64,000 nt of DNA, taken from assembly GCF_907164915.1 (NCBI RefSeq), contig NW_025919140.1:660680-724679 (forward strand), in the 5' to 3' direction. Shown here piece by piece: positions 54,560 to 64,000 of this stretch (position 1 is its first letter; every line of letters starts with the position of its first letter). This DNA comes from Impatiens glandulifera. Its lineage: Eukaryota; Streptophyta; Magnoliopsida; Ericales; Balsaminaceae. The position numbers were made by a program, and so were the translations under genes. The notes below the pieces were generated by a model. It was not told where the DNA came from and searched no databases. It worked only from the letters and a program-made list of their open reading frames with translations.

Positions 54560-55490
54560 TACAGTATCTTGAAGTCAGGTGAACCTTGTTAGAATTCTAA
54601 CAAACACCTCCTTCCATGCTTCGCAAGTATGGACATTCTTTTTCTCATTTATGGTCTTTGGATCATTTATCCATGTTTGTACTTCTTCGAGCAGATCATC
54701 TTCAAATTTTTGAAGGGGATTGACTGTTATTTAATCTTTTATCTTTGCTCGTTTTCCAAAAGGGTTGGTGTACAAGACATCTTTCTTCGGCTTCCTCACC
54801 CTCTTATTTCGACCAAATGATGTTTTAGGAGGAGTATTGTATACTTTCAAATCATCATCGTCATCGTCAACTTTATCCTTCTTCTTCTTATTCTCTTACC
54901 GCACAACTTCGTTGAGCACCAATTGATCATCCCCCTCATCCTCCACCTTTGCTCCTCCACACCATTCACATCCACACCCTCCTCCACCTTTTGTTCCTCC
55001 ACCTTCACATCCACACCCTCCTCCACCTTCACCTCCTATACACCCTTCACCTTCACCTTCACCTTCACATCCACCACCTTCTGCTCCTCCACACACTTCA
55101 CATCCACCACCTTCTGCTCCTCCACACCCTTCACATCCATCTCCTCACCTTCACCTTTCTTCACATCCACCTTATCCTCCACTTTCACATCCACCACCTT
55201 ATGCTCCTATACACCCTTTACCTTTACATCCACCTTATCCTCCACCTTCTTCTGCTCCTCCACACCCTTCACATCCATCTCATCACCTTCACCTTTCTTC
55301 ACATCCACCTTATCCTCCACCTTCACATCCAACACCTTCTACTCTTCCACACCCTTCACATCCATCTCCTCACCTTCACCTTCACCTTTCTTCACATCCA
55401 TCTTATCCTCCACCTTATCCTCCACTTTCACATCCACCACCTTCTGCTCCTCCACACCCTTCACATCCACTACGTTTTGGAACGTTTAAC
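54560..55490 (-). pseudogene. ULP-like gene, N-terminal exon with acidic repeats
   Basis: On the minus strand, upstream of the catalytic exon, the frame reads DEGDDQLVLNEVV, KKKKDKVDDDDDDLKVYNTPP, RKPKKDVLYTNPFGKRAKIK, then NPLQKFEDDLLEEVQTWIND and EAWKEVFVRILTRF. It ends at a GTAAGT donor-like site near 54562. Stops at 54895, 54735 and 54578 break it. Farther upstream (54940-55480) irregular units of about 90-135 bp encode acidic Val/Glu/Lys repeats (VEEQKVVDVKVEDKVDVKKG). On the other strand these appear as proline/serine/threonine ORFs. Confidence 0.72.
54940..55480. repeat. CTCCACACCTTCACATCC repeat inside the ULP-like gene
   Basis: About three irregular higher-order units are recognised by CCATCTCCTCACCTTCACC at 55138, 55273 and 55363. 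Confidence 0.85.
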
Positions 55491-56650
55491 ACGTTTTCAC
55501 ATTTTTAACACATTTAACACGTTTTTTTTATGTTTTTGACACGTTTAACATATTTTCATATTTTGGCACGTTGAACACGTTTTTGGCACGTTTAACACGT
55601 TTTTGACACATTTAACACGTTTTTCATGTTCTTGACTCGTTTAACACGTTTTTGACACGTTTAACATGATTTTCACGTTTTAAACACATTTTTGACACGT
55701 TTAACAGGTTTTTGGCACGTTTAACACATTTTGATACGTTTAACACGTTTTGACACATTTAACACGTTTTTTATACGTTTAACATGATTTTCACATTTTT
55801 AACACGTTTTTGACACGTTTAACACGTTTATTTACATTTTGCCACATTTTGCATGTTTTGGCACGTTTAACAAGTTTTTCACATATTTAACACGTTTTTG
55901 ACATATTTAACACATTTTCACGTTTTTTACACATTTAACACGTCTTTTTACATTTTTGACACGTTTATCACGTTTTCACGTTTTTGACACATTTAACACA
56001 TTTGTTTAGGTTTTTGACACGTTTACCACATTTTTAACACGTTTAACAAATTTTTACGTTTTGGCACATTTAACAAGTTTTTCACATGTTTAGAATGTTT
56101 AACACGTTTTTATACGTTTTCATGTTTTTTACATTTTGGCACATTTTGCACGTTTTGGCACGTTTAACAAGTTTTTCACATATTTAACACGTTTTTGACA
56201 CGTTTAACACGTTTTCACATTTTTGACATATTTAATACGTTTTGACACGTTTTTACGTTTCTGACACATTTAATACATTTTTTTTACATTTTTGACACGT
56301 TTATCTCATTTTTGACACGTTTAATACGTTTTTCACGTTTTGGCACGTTTAACAAGTTTTTCACATGTTTGGAACGTTTAACACGTTTTCATGTTTTTAA
56401 CACGTTTAAAACGTTTTTAACATGTTTGAAACGTTTTTAACACATTTAACACGTTGTTGACACGTTTCACATGTTTTTTTACGTTTTTGACACGTTTAAC
56501 ACATTTTTAACACATTTAACACATTTTTAACACGTTTAACACGTTTTTCATGTTTTGGTACGTTTAACAAGTTTTTCACTTATTTGGCACGTTTAACATA
56601 TTTTTGATACGTTTAACACATTTATACGTTTTGAAATGTTTAACACATTT
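55490..56650. repeat. ACGTTTTTGACACGTTTAAC array, forward arm
   Basis: About 1.16 kb is built almost wholly from CACGTTTAACACGTTTTTGA-type words, unit near 20 bp and degenerate. Its reverse complement forms the next array. Confidence 0.92.
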
Positions 56651-57300
56651 TAAACCTATCAAAACGTGTGAAAACATGTTAAACGTATTAAAATGTCAAA
56701 ATGTGTTAAATGTGCCAAAAACGTGAAAACATGTGAAAAATGTGTTAAAACGTGTGAAAAACGTGTGAAATGTGAAAACGTGTGAAAACGTGAAAAATGT
56801 GTTAAAACGTGTAAAAATGTAAAAACGTGTGAAAAATGTGAAAACGTGTGAAAACGTGAAAAATGTGTTAAAACGTGTAAAAATGTAAAAACGTGTGAAA
56901 AACGTGAATAACGTGTTAAACGTGCCAAAACGTAAAAAACGTGTTAAACGTGTCAAAATATGTAAAACGTGTGAAAAACATGTTAGACATGCCAAAAATG
57001 TGTTTAATGTGCCAAAAACGTGAAAAACATGTTAAACGTGTGAAGAACGTGTTGAATGTGAAAAACGTGTGAAAACGTGTTAAACGTGAAAACATGTGAA
57101 AAACGTGTGAAAAACGTGTTATATGTGCCAAAACGTGAAAAAATGTGTTAAAAATGTGTAAAATGTGTTAGACATGCCAAAAACGTGTTAAACGTGAAAA
57201 ACATATTAAACGTGTGAAAAATGTATTAAAAATATTAAACATGTTAAAAACGTACCAAAACGTGAAAAAGGTGTTAAACTTGTTAAAACGTCTGAAAAAC
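56651..57300. repeat. GTTAAACGTGTCAAAAACGT array, reverse arm
   Basis: About 650 bp of the reverse-complement words (AAAACGTGTGAAAAACGTGTTAAACGTG) directly follow the forward array, so the two form an inverted repeat with the turn near 56650. A period of about 95 bp is visible at 56745-56900. Confidence 0.92.
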
Positions 57301-57990
57301 ATATATACTTCCAAAAAAGAAATTCTCATCTATATAATTCTAAAAATATTAGAATTAAGTTAATTAATCATTGATATATAACATACTTAGTCTCTTAACA
57401 TTTAAGATAAGGTTATGTGTAGATTTATTTTTCTACTCCCTAGGTTGCTTTTGTTATTGTACATTTTAATTTCTTTATTATGGTATAAAACACAAATCCA
57501 CTCAAAAGTGAACAAATAAATCACCCTTAGTTGTAGGTATAAAATTTGGAAAAAACGTAATTTATATTTTAAAAAGGCCAAAATCAAATTAGTAAAGACC
57601 TAAGGGGCGTTGTAGAACATAATTTGTCATTTCTTTGGTATTTTCCATCGTAACCAAGCGTCGAACTCATTATGAATATTTAAATGTGGAATGCGTACAC
57701 CTAATTTATTTTCTTAATTTAAAAAAAATAAGTGACGACTCTTTAATAATGACTCGTGAGGTTATTAAAAATTGAAAGAAAAATAAATAAATAGATTTAT
57801 GATTACTTCTCATTAAATATCCAATCTATCCCAGATTTTGATAAGATATTGAGTTATAATGTTATTTATAAAGCTTCGATTTCAAAAACTTAAATTTTTC
57901 GATAATGTAAAATTGATTCCCTCCCAACTAATTTCTTAAAAAGGGCAAATCTAAAAAAATTATTCAATTTTTTTGTGCGCTCCTCATCTA
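57301..57990. other. AT-rich intergenic region
   Basis: No gene or repeat recognised. Confidence 0.5.
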
Positions 57991-58613
57991 GGCCTCGTTT
58001 GATCTTTGGGTTATCTAGGCAATGTCTGGTTTCTTCTAAAAAAAACCCATGTTTGACCAAATTAGGTAAAAATCTAGGTTTTTTTTTTTTCCAGTTTTAC
58101 CCTTCTAATTATTTAATTATTTCTATCTTATATTATCCCCTCCTCTCTTCTCAAATCCCATTTCTACTGATACATTATCAAAGGTCAGAGAATTCAGATT
58201 CTCTCTAACCCAATTCAATTATCAATTCCACTAATTCCATTTGATCTCATTATCAGTTATCTATTTGATCTTTCTCCTCTAATCTTTCCATTCACTCATT
58301 CTTTAAGTTCCTTCAATTCAACCGATCAATTTTTTAAATAAATATATAAATTTTATTTTTTAGTATAATTATTTATTTATTTGAATTATTTAAAATTTAA
58401 ATGTTATGATAAATAATATGATATGTTATAGTTAGATTTATATGGAGTTTTAATTTTTATTTAAGGTAATTAATAAAAATAATATTAAATTTAATTAAAG
58501 GATAGTTTTAGTATTTTAATTAATAAAATAATTGATTTGAGTTGTGATGAGATTGTTGGGGTTTGGGATAAAACCTGGGTTTTATCCCAATAAACTAAAG
58601 ATCAAACGAGGCC
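57991..58613. mobile_element. TIR element 1 (MITE-like), 623 bp, TSD CTA
   Basis: It starts GGCCTCGTTTGATCTTT and ends AAAGATCAAACGAGGCC, a perfect 17-bp terminal inverted repeat flanked by CTA on both sides (57988-57990, 58614-58616). It has no transposase and is AT-rich inside. A 3-bp duplication and this kind of end suit the PIF/Harbinger (Tourist-like) group; that assignment is tentative. Confidence 0.85.
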
Positions 58614-58754
58614 CTAGTCTTTTTCTTGACTTTTTCTCTAGAATTTTGTTTTAGATCTTTTTAATTAGATCTAATATATTTTTTTACATTCTCTGTACAA
58701 TTAATTTATTTTCTAAAATGTTCTTATTAGACCGTCTTTAAATTTTTAATTTTA

Positions 58755-59573
58755 GGCTTTGTTTGATGTATGGGTTATTTGGATAAATACTGAATTTTTT
58801 CAAATAACATTTGTTTGACGAAATTGATAAAAAATTAGGTTTTTTTAATTTTATTCCTATTATACCCTTCCCTCTATCTCATCTCTCTATCTCTCTTCTC
58901 CTCTCTCCCCTCTCTCCCTCTCTCCCTCTCTATATAATAAAGTAATATTATATTAAATAAAATTTTAAATATAATAAAATAAATATTAAAAAACTATATT
59001 TATATATTTATATTAATATTAAATTTTATTAATATATAAATAATTTTTTTATAAATATTTATAAATAACTACTATTATAATTCAAATATTACATAAAATA
59101 ATATAATAGATTATAATTTTATTTATATTGTGTATTTATTTTTATTTAATATAATTAATATAATTTTTTTTACATAAAATTAATATTATAAATATTTTTA
59201 TTTAAATATATGACACTTTATTTTTAATATAATTATTTATTTAAACTATTTAAAATTTAAATGGTATATTAGATAATATAAAATGTTATAATTTTATTTA
59301 TATTTTAAATTTATTTATATTTAATATAATTTTTTAAAATGAAATAATTTATTAATTTAATTTATATGAAAATAAATTTTATAATATAATAAAATAATAT
59401 AAGATATATATATATATATATATTATTTTTTATAAATATAAAATAAAATATTTAAGTAAGAGAAATTTAGGTATTTTAATTAATAAAAGTGTTGATTTAA
59501 TTGATGATGGGATTGTTGAATTTTGAGATAAAACCTGAGTTTTATCCCAAAAACCCAAAGATCAAACTAGGTC
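58755..59573. mobile_element. TIR element 2, diverged copy, 819 bp, TSD TTA
   Basis: The ends GGCTTTGTTTGATGTATGGGTTA and AACCCAAAGATCAAACTAGGTC resemble those of element 1, and so do internal phrases (GTTTGACGAAATTGATAAAAAATTAGG and GATAAAACCTGAGTTTTATCCC). TTA flanks both sides. It contains a CT-rich tract (58862-58930) and TA-rich sequence. Confidence 0.78.
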
Positions 59574-60137
59574 TTAGACTTTCTTTTTAATTTAAGATTT
59601 TTAATCTCCTTATTTTAGATTTTTTTTTTTTAATATAGAATTTTCTAATTTTCTTTTTTTATCGAATAGATTAGAATGAGTGCATAGGTATAATATGATA
59701 GGTTATATTTGTACTCTGTGTTTTAATTTTTATTTAATATAATTTATATAATTTTTTTAAATGAAATAATTTAATAATTTAATTTATGTTAAAATATAAT
59801 AAAATAAATATTATATATATTAACTAACATTTATTAATATAAAATAAAATAATTAAATAAATAATAATTATAATATTTAAATTGATAAAATAATTAATTA
59901 GATAATTAAATTTTAGAATAAAATTTTTTATCCAATAACCAATGATCAAACAATCCTTTATTCTATTTTTAGAAGCTGGAGTTCTTGTTGTTCTAGAAGG
60001 ATCTGGTCCTTTCGAATGGGGACCCTTCGAAAGAGTTTATGGATGACCAATGCTTATAATTAAAATATGTTCTAGATTCATCTCCGAATAGACTGAAGTT
60101 TCTAGATCATTCTTCCCCTTCTCAATTTGCAAGAACT
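59574..60137. other. AT-rich region with a third TIR-element end
   Basis: TTTTTTATCCAATAACCAATGATCAAACAATCC at about 59926-59957 looks like the right end of a third, decayed copy of the same TIR family. No gene is seen. Confidence 0.4.
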
Positions 60138-60253
60138 TATATATATGCCTCATAAGCTGCTATATATTTTCATCATTGAAAACTCCAGATTTTCATAGAA
60201 ATAATTTCTTCGCTTTTAAATCTACACTTGTTTCAAACTTTGGAAACAAAACA
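60138..60253 (+). promoter_or_regulatory. Core promoter and leader of the BAG gene
   Basis: TATATATA motifs at 60138-60146 and 60162-60168 stand about 90-115 bp before the chosen ATG. Confidence 0.5.
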
Positions 60254-61135
60254 ATGAACAACTCTTTCTACGACTGGTATCAACCGACGCGGTCACGTTA
60301 TCCGTCTACTTTCCCGGTTGAAATGTTTGAGCCCAAATCGACAACCTACACCAAACCTTCTACGAAGATCGTTTCGGTACCTGTTCATTTCGTTCGGTCC
60401 GAATTAACCAGATCGGAATCAACGCTTAAAATCCAGAAGGTATTCAGGGGATTCATGGCGCGCCGTAGAGTCAAGCAGATATCAGATCTGAAACGACAAG
60501 TTGATGATGTAGAAGCCAGGATCTCAAGCTCCGAGACCGTAGAGATTCTCCGAATTGACGCGAAGGAACGGTTGAGATTGAACGAAAGTTTGATGTCTTT
60601 GCTTCTGAAGTTGGATTCTGTCCACGGAACTGTTCCTGGTGTTAGGGATTGCAGGAAGGCTGTGATTAAGAAGGCGATAGCATTGCAGGAGAAAATTGAT
60701 GCCATTGTCACTGCAACCGATGATGAAACCATAGAAAGGAAGCATTCGATCGAAAAAGAAACTGTCAGAGATGATTCCATTGGAGGGAACTGCAATCGTG
60801 ATTATGATTGCAGGAAATCATCGGAATCCACTGTTCCGTTTGTTGAACATGAGAGATTAAGTAAGGGTGGGGAGGAGGAAGGAGATTGTAATAAAGAAGA
60901 AGAAGAAGAAGAGGCGGAGATGAAGAAGTGGGGGAGGAAAATGGTGATGGAGAAATTGTTAGAGAGCAACGAGATACAGATGAGGATGATTAGATCACTG
61001 ACAGAGAGAATAGAGCAGCTTGAGAAGGCTTTGGTGTGGGAGAAGCTGAAGAAGAAACAGATGATGAAGAAGAAGAAGAAGATGAGGCACTTCATAGTCG
61101 GAGAAGGCGACAGATGGGAACTGAGAAACTATTGA
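60254..61135 (+). CDS. BAG-domain co-chaperone with IQ motif (BAG5-like)
   Basis: This is a single-exon ORF of 293 residues from ATG 60254. The longer open frame upstream has no ATG, so 60254 is the first possible start. The N-terminus is Tyr/Pro/Ser-rich. An IQ calmodulin-binding motif (IQKVFRGFMARRRV) is at about residues 60-73. A BAG domain follows directly (about 76-154: ISDLKRQVDDVEARI, LRLNESLMSLLLKLDSV, VRDCRKAVIKKAIALQEKID). After it come an acidic run (EEEEEEAEMKK), a helical segment and a lysine-rich stretch (KKKQMMKKKKKMRH). BAG domains bind the Hsp70 nucleotide-binding domain. In plants the IQ-BAG pairing marks the BAG5-7 type, linking calmodulin and Hsp70 in stress and senescence. 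The exact member is uncertain. It looks intact. Confidence 0.88.
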   Translation: MNNSFYDWYQPTRSRYPSTFPVEMFEPKSTTYTKPSTKIVSVPVHFVRSELTRSESTLKIQKVFRGFMARRRVKQISDLKRQVDDVEARISSSETVEILRIDAKERLRLNESLMSLLLKLDSVHGTVPGVRDCRKAVIKKAIALQEKIDAIVTATDDETIERKHSIEKETVRDDSIGGNCNRDYDCRKSSESTVPFVEHERLSKGGEEEGDCNKEEEEEEAEMKKWGRKMVMEKLLESNEIQMRMIRSLTERIEQLEKALVWEKLKKKQMMKKKKKMRHFIVGEGDRWELRNY

Positions 61136-62930
61136 GCAGTTTGTTCATTGTTTTTATTTGGTGTTCTCTATCTCTTGATGAATAACTATATTTGGAGTTC
61201 CCCTTCTTCTTTTTTATTAAAAATAGTATTTGTTTGTATACTGTTTAAAACGATTTGATTTTAATATATTTTTATTTGACAGAACTTTTTTGAGCTTGGT
61301 CTTACTTTAAGACACGATTTCATTTAATTGGTTTCTTCAGTTTGCAAGTTCGTATTTTAAGTAGTCATCAACAAATTGGATTGTTGGATCTTAGTTTAAT
61401 AAACGGTTATTAAAAATTAATATTTATATCATTAATTCTTTTATTTTGAATTATTTATTAATTAATTTTGAAATAATAGATATTATAATTTATGTATTTA
61501 ATTATGTTTTAAATATCTCCTTATATATTATTTTGTTTAAAATGGTTCTTTTTATATTAATTTTTTTTTGTTTAAATTGTTCTTTATATAATTATTTTTG
61601 TTTGAAATAATTAGATTTTTATATATTTATTTTTATTTTAAATAATTAAGTTTTCAAACCGTATCAAATAAATAACATGACTCAAATATGAATAATTTTA
61701 TTTTACGAAAAATTTGAAACTTTTAATAATTAATTTAAAATTATTGATAGTTTAAAGTTTCAACTATGTTTTATTTCTTAAATTTATATTTGAATTAGAA
61801 TTTATTTTCACTAATAAACTAATTTCGTTTTCAAATCAAATTACATATATTTTTACTAAGGTGATAGTCATATTTTGCGTAAGTTATTCATAGTTGGTCA
61901 ATTTAAGTCTATTAGGGGTTTTATATTAAAATATCATATTTTATATTTCGTAATTTTTAATATATTATTTATAATTTAATTATAATATTATTAGACATTT
62001 TTCTCTACTTCAACGTCGATATTTTTTTAGAGATGATTTTGGAGTACAACATAAACACACAATATTTAAATATGAAAGAGATAAATAAGTAATAATCTCA
62101 TTGTCGTCTTAATCTGTAACATTTTTGTTTGGAAATAGAACTTAACAAATGTGTTGTCGTTTGAGAATTAAGTTGAAAAAGTTATCTCACGACGGATGTG
62201 AAAGTTTTGCCCGCTAGGACTTTAAAAAATTAAATTGATATAACATTTATAAGAGGAATTTATGCAAATTTTAACACAAATTAACGGTTCTATAATACTG
62301 TAAATAGTTTTAAATATTTATGGTGTAAATTAAACAAAAATAAATATATAAAGAGTAATTTCAAACAAAATCATGTTTGAAGATATATTTCTAACTTAGT
62401 TAAATATTTAAAAAGTATTATACATCCCCATTAATTTTTTATATATAACTCTAAATTGGTTTATGAGAATTAATTATTTATTAAAAAATTATTTTGATAT
62501 TTTAAATTAATTTTAAAATAAAATAAAATATTTACCTGATATTTTTTCTAATTATAGGCCAAAAGTAATTAGTGATGGTTGCGGTATTAATATAATTAAT
62601 ACTGTGGATAAGAATGTAAAAAATATTATTTATCTATAAATATTAAATAATATTATAAATAAAATTAATATTGTTCAAATTTAATTAATTTTAAAATTTG
62701 TTTTATTTTGTAAAAAATAAATTTAATCCAAAATTTAATTTTAACATATATTTTAAAATTTATTAAATATTTAAAGTTAAAAAAATTAATTTTACGAGTT
62801 TGAATTTAAAAAATATAAATTTCTTCTTATTAAGAAATAAGTCAATTAAACCATTTATCTTGTTAATTATTATAAATCGATCCAAAGATTTTACTTAAAA
62901 TTGTGTCATACATTTTGCTCTTATCTAAAG
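61136..62930. other. AT-rich intergenic region
   Basis: 1.8 kb, very AT-rich, with no convincing ORF, RNA gene or repeat boundary. Confidence 0.5.
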
Positions 62931-63357
62931 TAATATTAGACATGTTTTACACTATTTCCAACCTCTGGAAAATGAGTAATTAGACGATTATTTACTTAAA
63001 CAGTCTGTGTTTCTGGGTTGGATAAAGGTCTTTGTTTAAAACTAACGCCGGCTAGACGTCTAAAAGAAAAGCGTAGTTAGACACTCACGTCTAACCAGAC
63101 ACACGTTTGACACGTGTTGTTCAAGCGTAATTAGACGCCTCCGTCTAAATAGACGTTTAGACGTTTGTAAGACAAGTGTAGTTAGACGCCTACGTCTAAA
63201 CAGACGCCTATTCAACTTAGACGTCTAACTACGTGTGTCGTTAGACGTTTCATCTTCGGACCGATTGAGGACAACTGTCAATTAAGTATGTGTTGTCATC
63301 TAATTTTCCCGCTCAAACAGTAAAACAGTCATTTTCTAAATTCGAATAACTTGAAGA

Positions 63358-63533
63358 CACGTGTCTGTCAATGTTAAATAAAATGACTAATATATCCTAC
63401 AATTAATAGTTAAGACTTTGGTAAAAACTTAGTTAATGATGACTGTTTTTGGGAAAAGGCGTCTAAAATTAATTGATAGTCCTTTTTCAAAAAGTAACGG
63501 TTAAACATGTGACTGTTCAAATTCTATTTAAAG
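63358..63533 (+). promoter_or_regulatory. G-box and TATA motif before the terminal accessory ORF
   Basis: CACGTG is at 63358-63363 and TATTTAAAG at 63525-63533. The latter is 122 bp before the ATG, nearly the same distance as in B2 (120 bp). Confidence 0.5.
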
Positions 63534-63654
63534 ACATCATGCATGTGTTTGGGGTTCTTACACTTCCTATTTTCTTAAAACCCTAAATCTCTCTTTGCCT
63601 TCTTTCTAAGAAACCTTAATTTTCTCTGTTCTAATATGTTTCTTACATTAAAAG

Positions 63655-64000
63655 ATGGCTGACAAGAAGATTGTTTTCCTTGCTCACAATACTTTGCAGG
63701 TAGACTTTGATTCAGTTTATTCTATCGAACAACAAGACATCGTGGATATGTTCAGATCTCTCAAGTATTTTGGCCTTAAGAAGTATCTCAGCGGTCCTTA
63801 TATTCTATATGAAAAAGAGGTGCATGAGTTCTTCAAGACGGGAGAGGTGGTTGAAGACTCGATAAAGGCGACGGTGAACAACAAAACTATCTCCTTCTCT
63901 AAATCGATATTCGCTGAGTTATTTGAACTGTCATTTGTGGGTCATACCTTTGACGTTCCGATCCCTACCCAGATTATTTCAGAGATGCAGATCGTCTTTT
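63655..64000 (+). CDS. Accessory ORF, B2-like, cut by window end
   Basis: The frame is open from ATG 63655 to the window edge (115 codons). It has NTLQVDFDSVYSIEQQDIVDMF, FGLKKYLSGPYILYEKEVHEFF, IFAELFELSFVGHTF and IISEMQIVF, matching the start of the B2 ORF in length and order and identical at roughly half of positions by eye. No stop is present. Whether it is the short or long form cannot be seen. Function unknown. Confidence 0.8.
   Translation, partial: MADKKIVFLAHNTLQVDFDSVYSIEQQDIVDMFRSLKYFGLKKYLSGPYILYEKEVHEFFKTGEVVEDSIKATVNNKTISFSKSIFAELFELSFVGHTFDVPIPTQIISEMQIVF

Larger units (their letters stand above)
62931..64000 (+). mobile_element. B-family-like segment leading an accessory ORF
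   Basis: 62970-63260 holds TTAGACG/ACGTCTAA words. From 63265 there is line-by-line resemblance to the B1 spacer (GACAACTGTC; TTTTCCCGCT; GAAGACACGTGTCTGTCAATGTTAAATAAAATGACTAAT). No RNase H or other pol sequence precedes it, so it is either a 5'-truncated element or a solitary copy of the accessory gene with its promoter. The right end is off the window. Confidence 0.65.

Noticed and set aside
54923..55539. Long plus-strand Ser/Thr/Pro and His/Leu ORFs
   Set aside because: They are the reverse strand of the acidic repeat in the ULP-like gene; low complexity and open in several frames at once.
56659..57131. Phe/Thr/His-rich minus-strand ORFs
   Set aside because: Satellite read as codons; no domain, and the same words occur in all frames.
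60176..60253. N-terminal extension of the BAG gene
   Set aside because: The open frame extends upstream but has no ATG before 60254, and TATA motifs stand just upstream.
61136..62930. A non-coding RNA gene or tRNA in the AT-rich region
   Set aside because: No cloverleaf, no A/B-box-like pair and no conserved RNA motif seen.

Overview
This is nuclear DNA from a flowering plant. The evidence is nested Ty1/copia LTR retrotransposons primed by tRNA-Met, a MULE carrying a ULP-type protease gene, MITEs, AT-rich intergenic DNA, and two ordinary plant genes (a seven-exon WNK kinase and a BAG-domain co-chaperone). The retrotransposon accessory ORFs recall many-copy proteins I associate with asterid genomes. 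That placement is weak and comes from recall, not a search.

Bases 1-45607 are one retrotransposon nest, resolved here from LTR ends, primer sites, polypurine tracts and target-site duplications (TSDs). The outermost element, C (19011-45607), is plus strand and carries three insertions. (1) B1 (1-1111 plus 14476-19010; its 5' part lies off the window) sits in C's left LTR and is itself split in RNase H by element A (1112-14475). (2) B2 (25579-36066, minus strand, perfect TSD CAGTG) sits between C's pol and its accessory ORF. (3) D (37259-42006, a Tnt1-like copia) sits inside C's accessory ORF. A, B and C are SIRE/Maximus-like copia families with long LTRs. Each carries, 3' of pol, an accessory ORF that starts with the same conserved N-terminal domain. 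A has three such ORFs in tandem. B2 has lost pol but keeps gag and a nearly intact accessory ORF of about 1,100 codons that ends in an RGG-box tail.

From 45608 to 48600 is the WNK kinase gene on the minus strand. Its stop codon is only about 210 bp from the edge of the nest. From about 49590 to 57300 is a decayed MULE complex: TTCGCGAA-rich repeats, a MURA transposase pseudogene (+), tandem repeats, a ULP-like cysteine protease pseudogene (-) and an 1.8-kb inverted array of ACGTTT-type repeats. From 57991 to 59573 are two related TIR elements with 3-bp TSDs. The BAG gene is at 60254-61135. The window ends in the start of another accessory ORF (63655 onward), with its own upstream G-box and TATA-like motif, and no recognisable pol in front of it.

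Most retroelement genes are broken by stops and frameshifts. The apparently intact host genes are WNK and BAG. The least described system here is the accessory ORF family: short and long forms, its own promoter-like block, local amplification inside an element, and retention in an element that has discarded pol.
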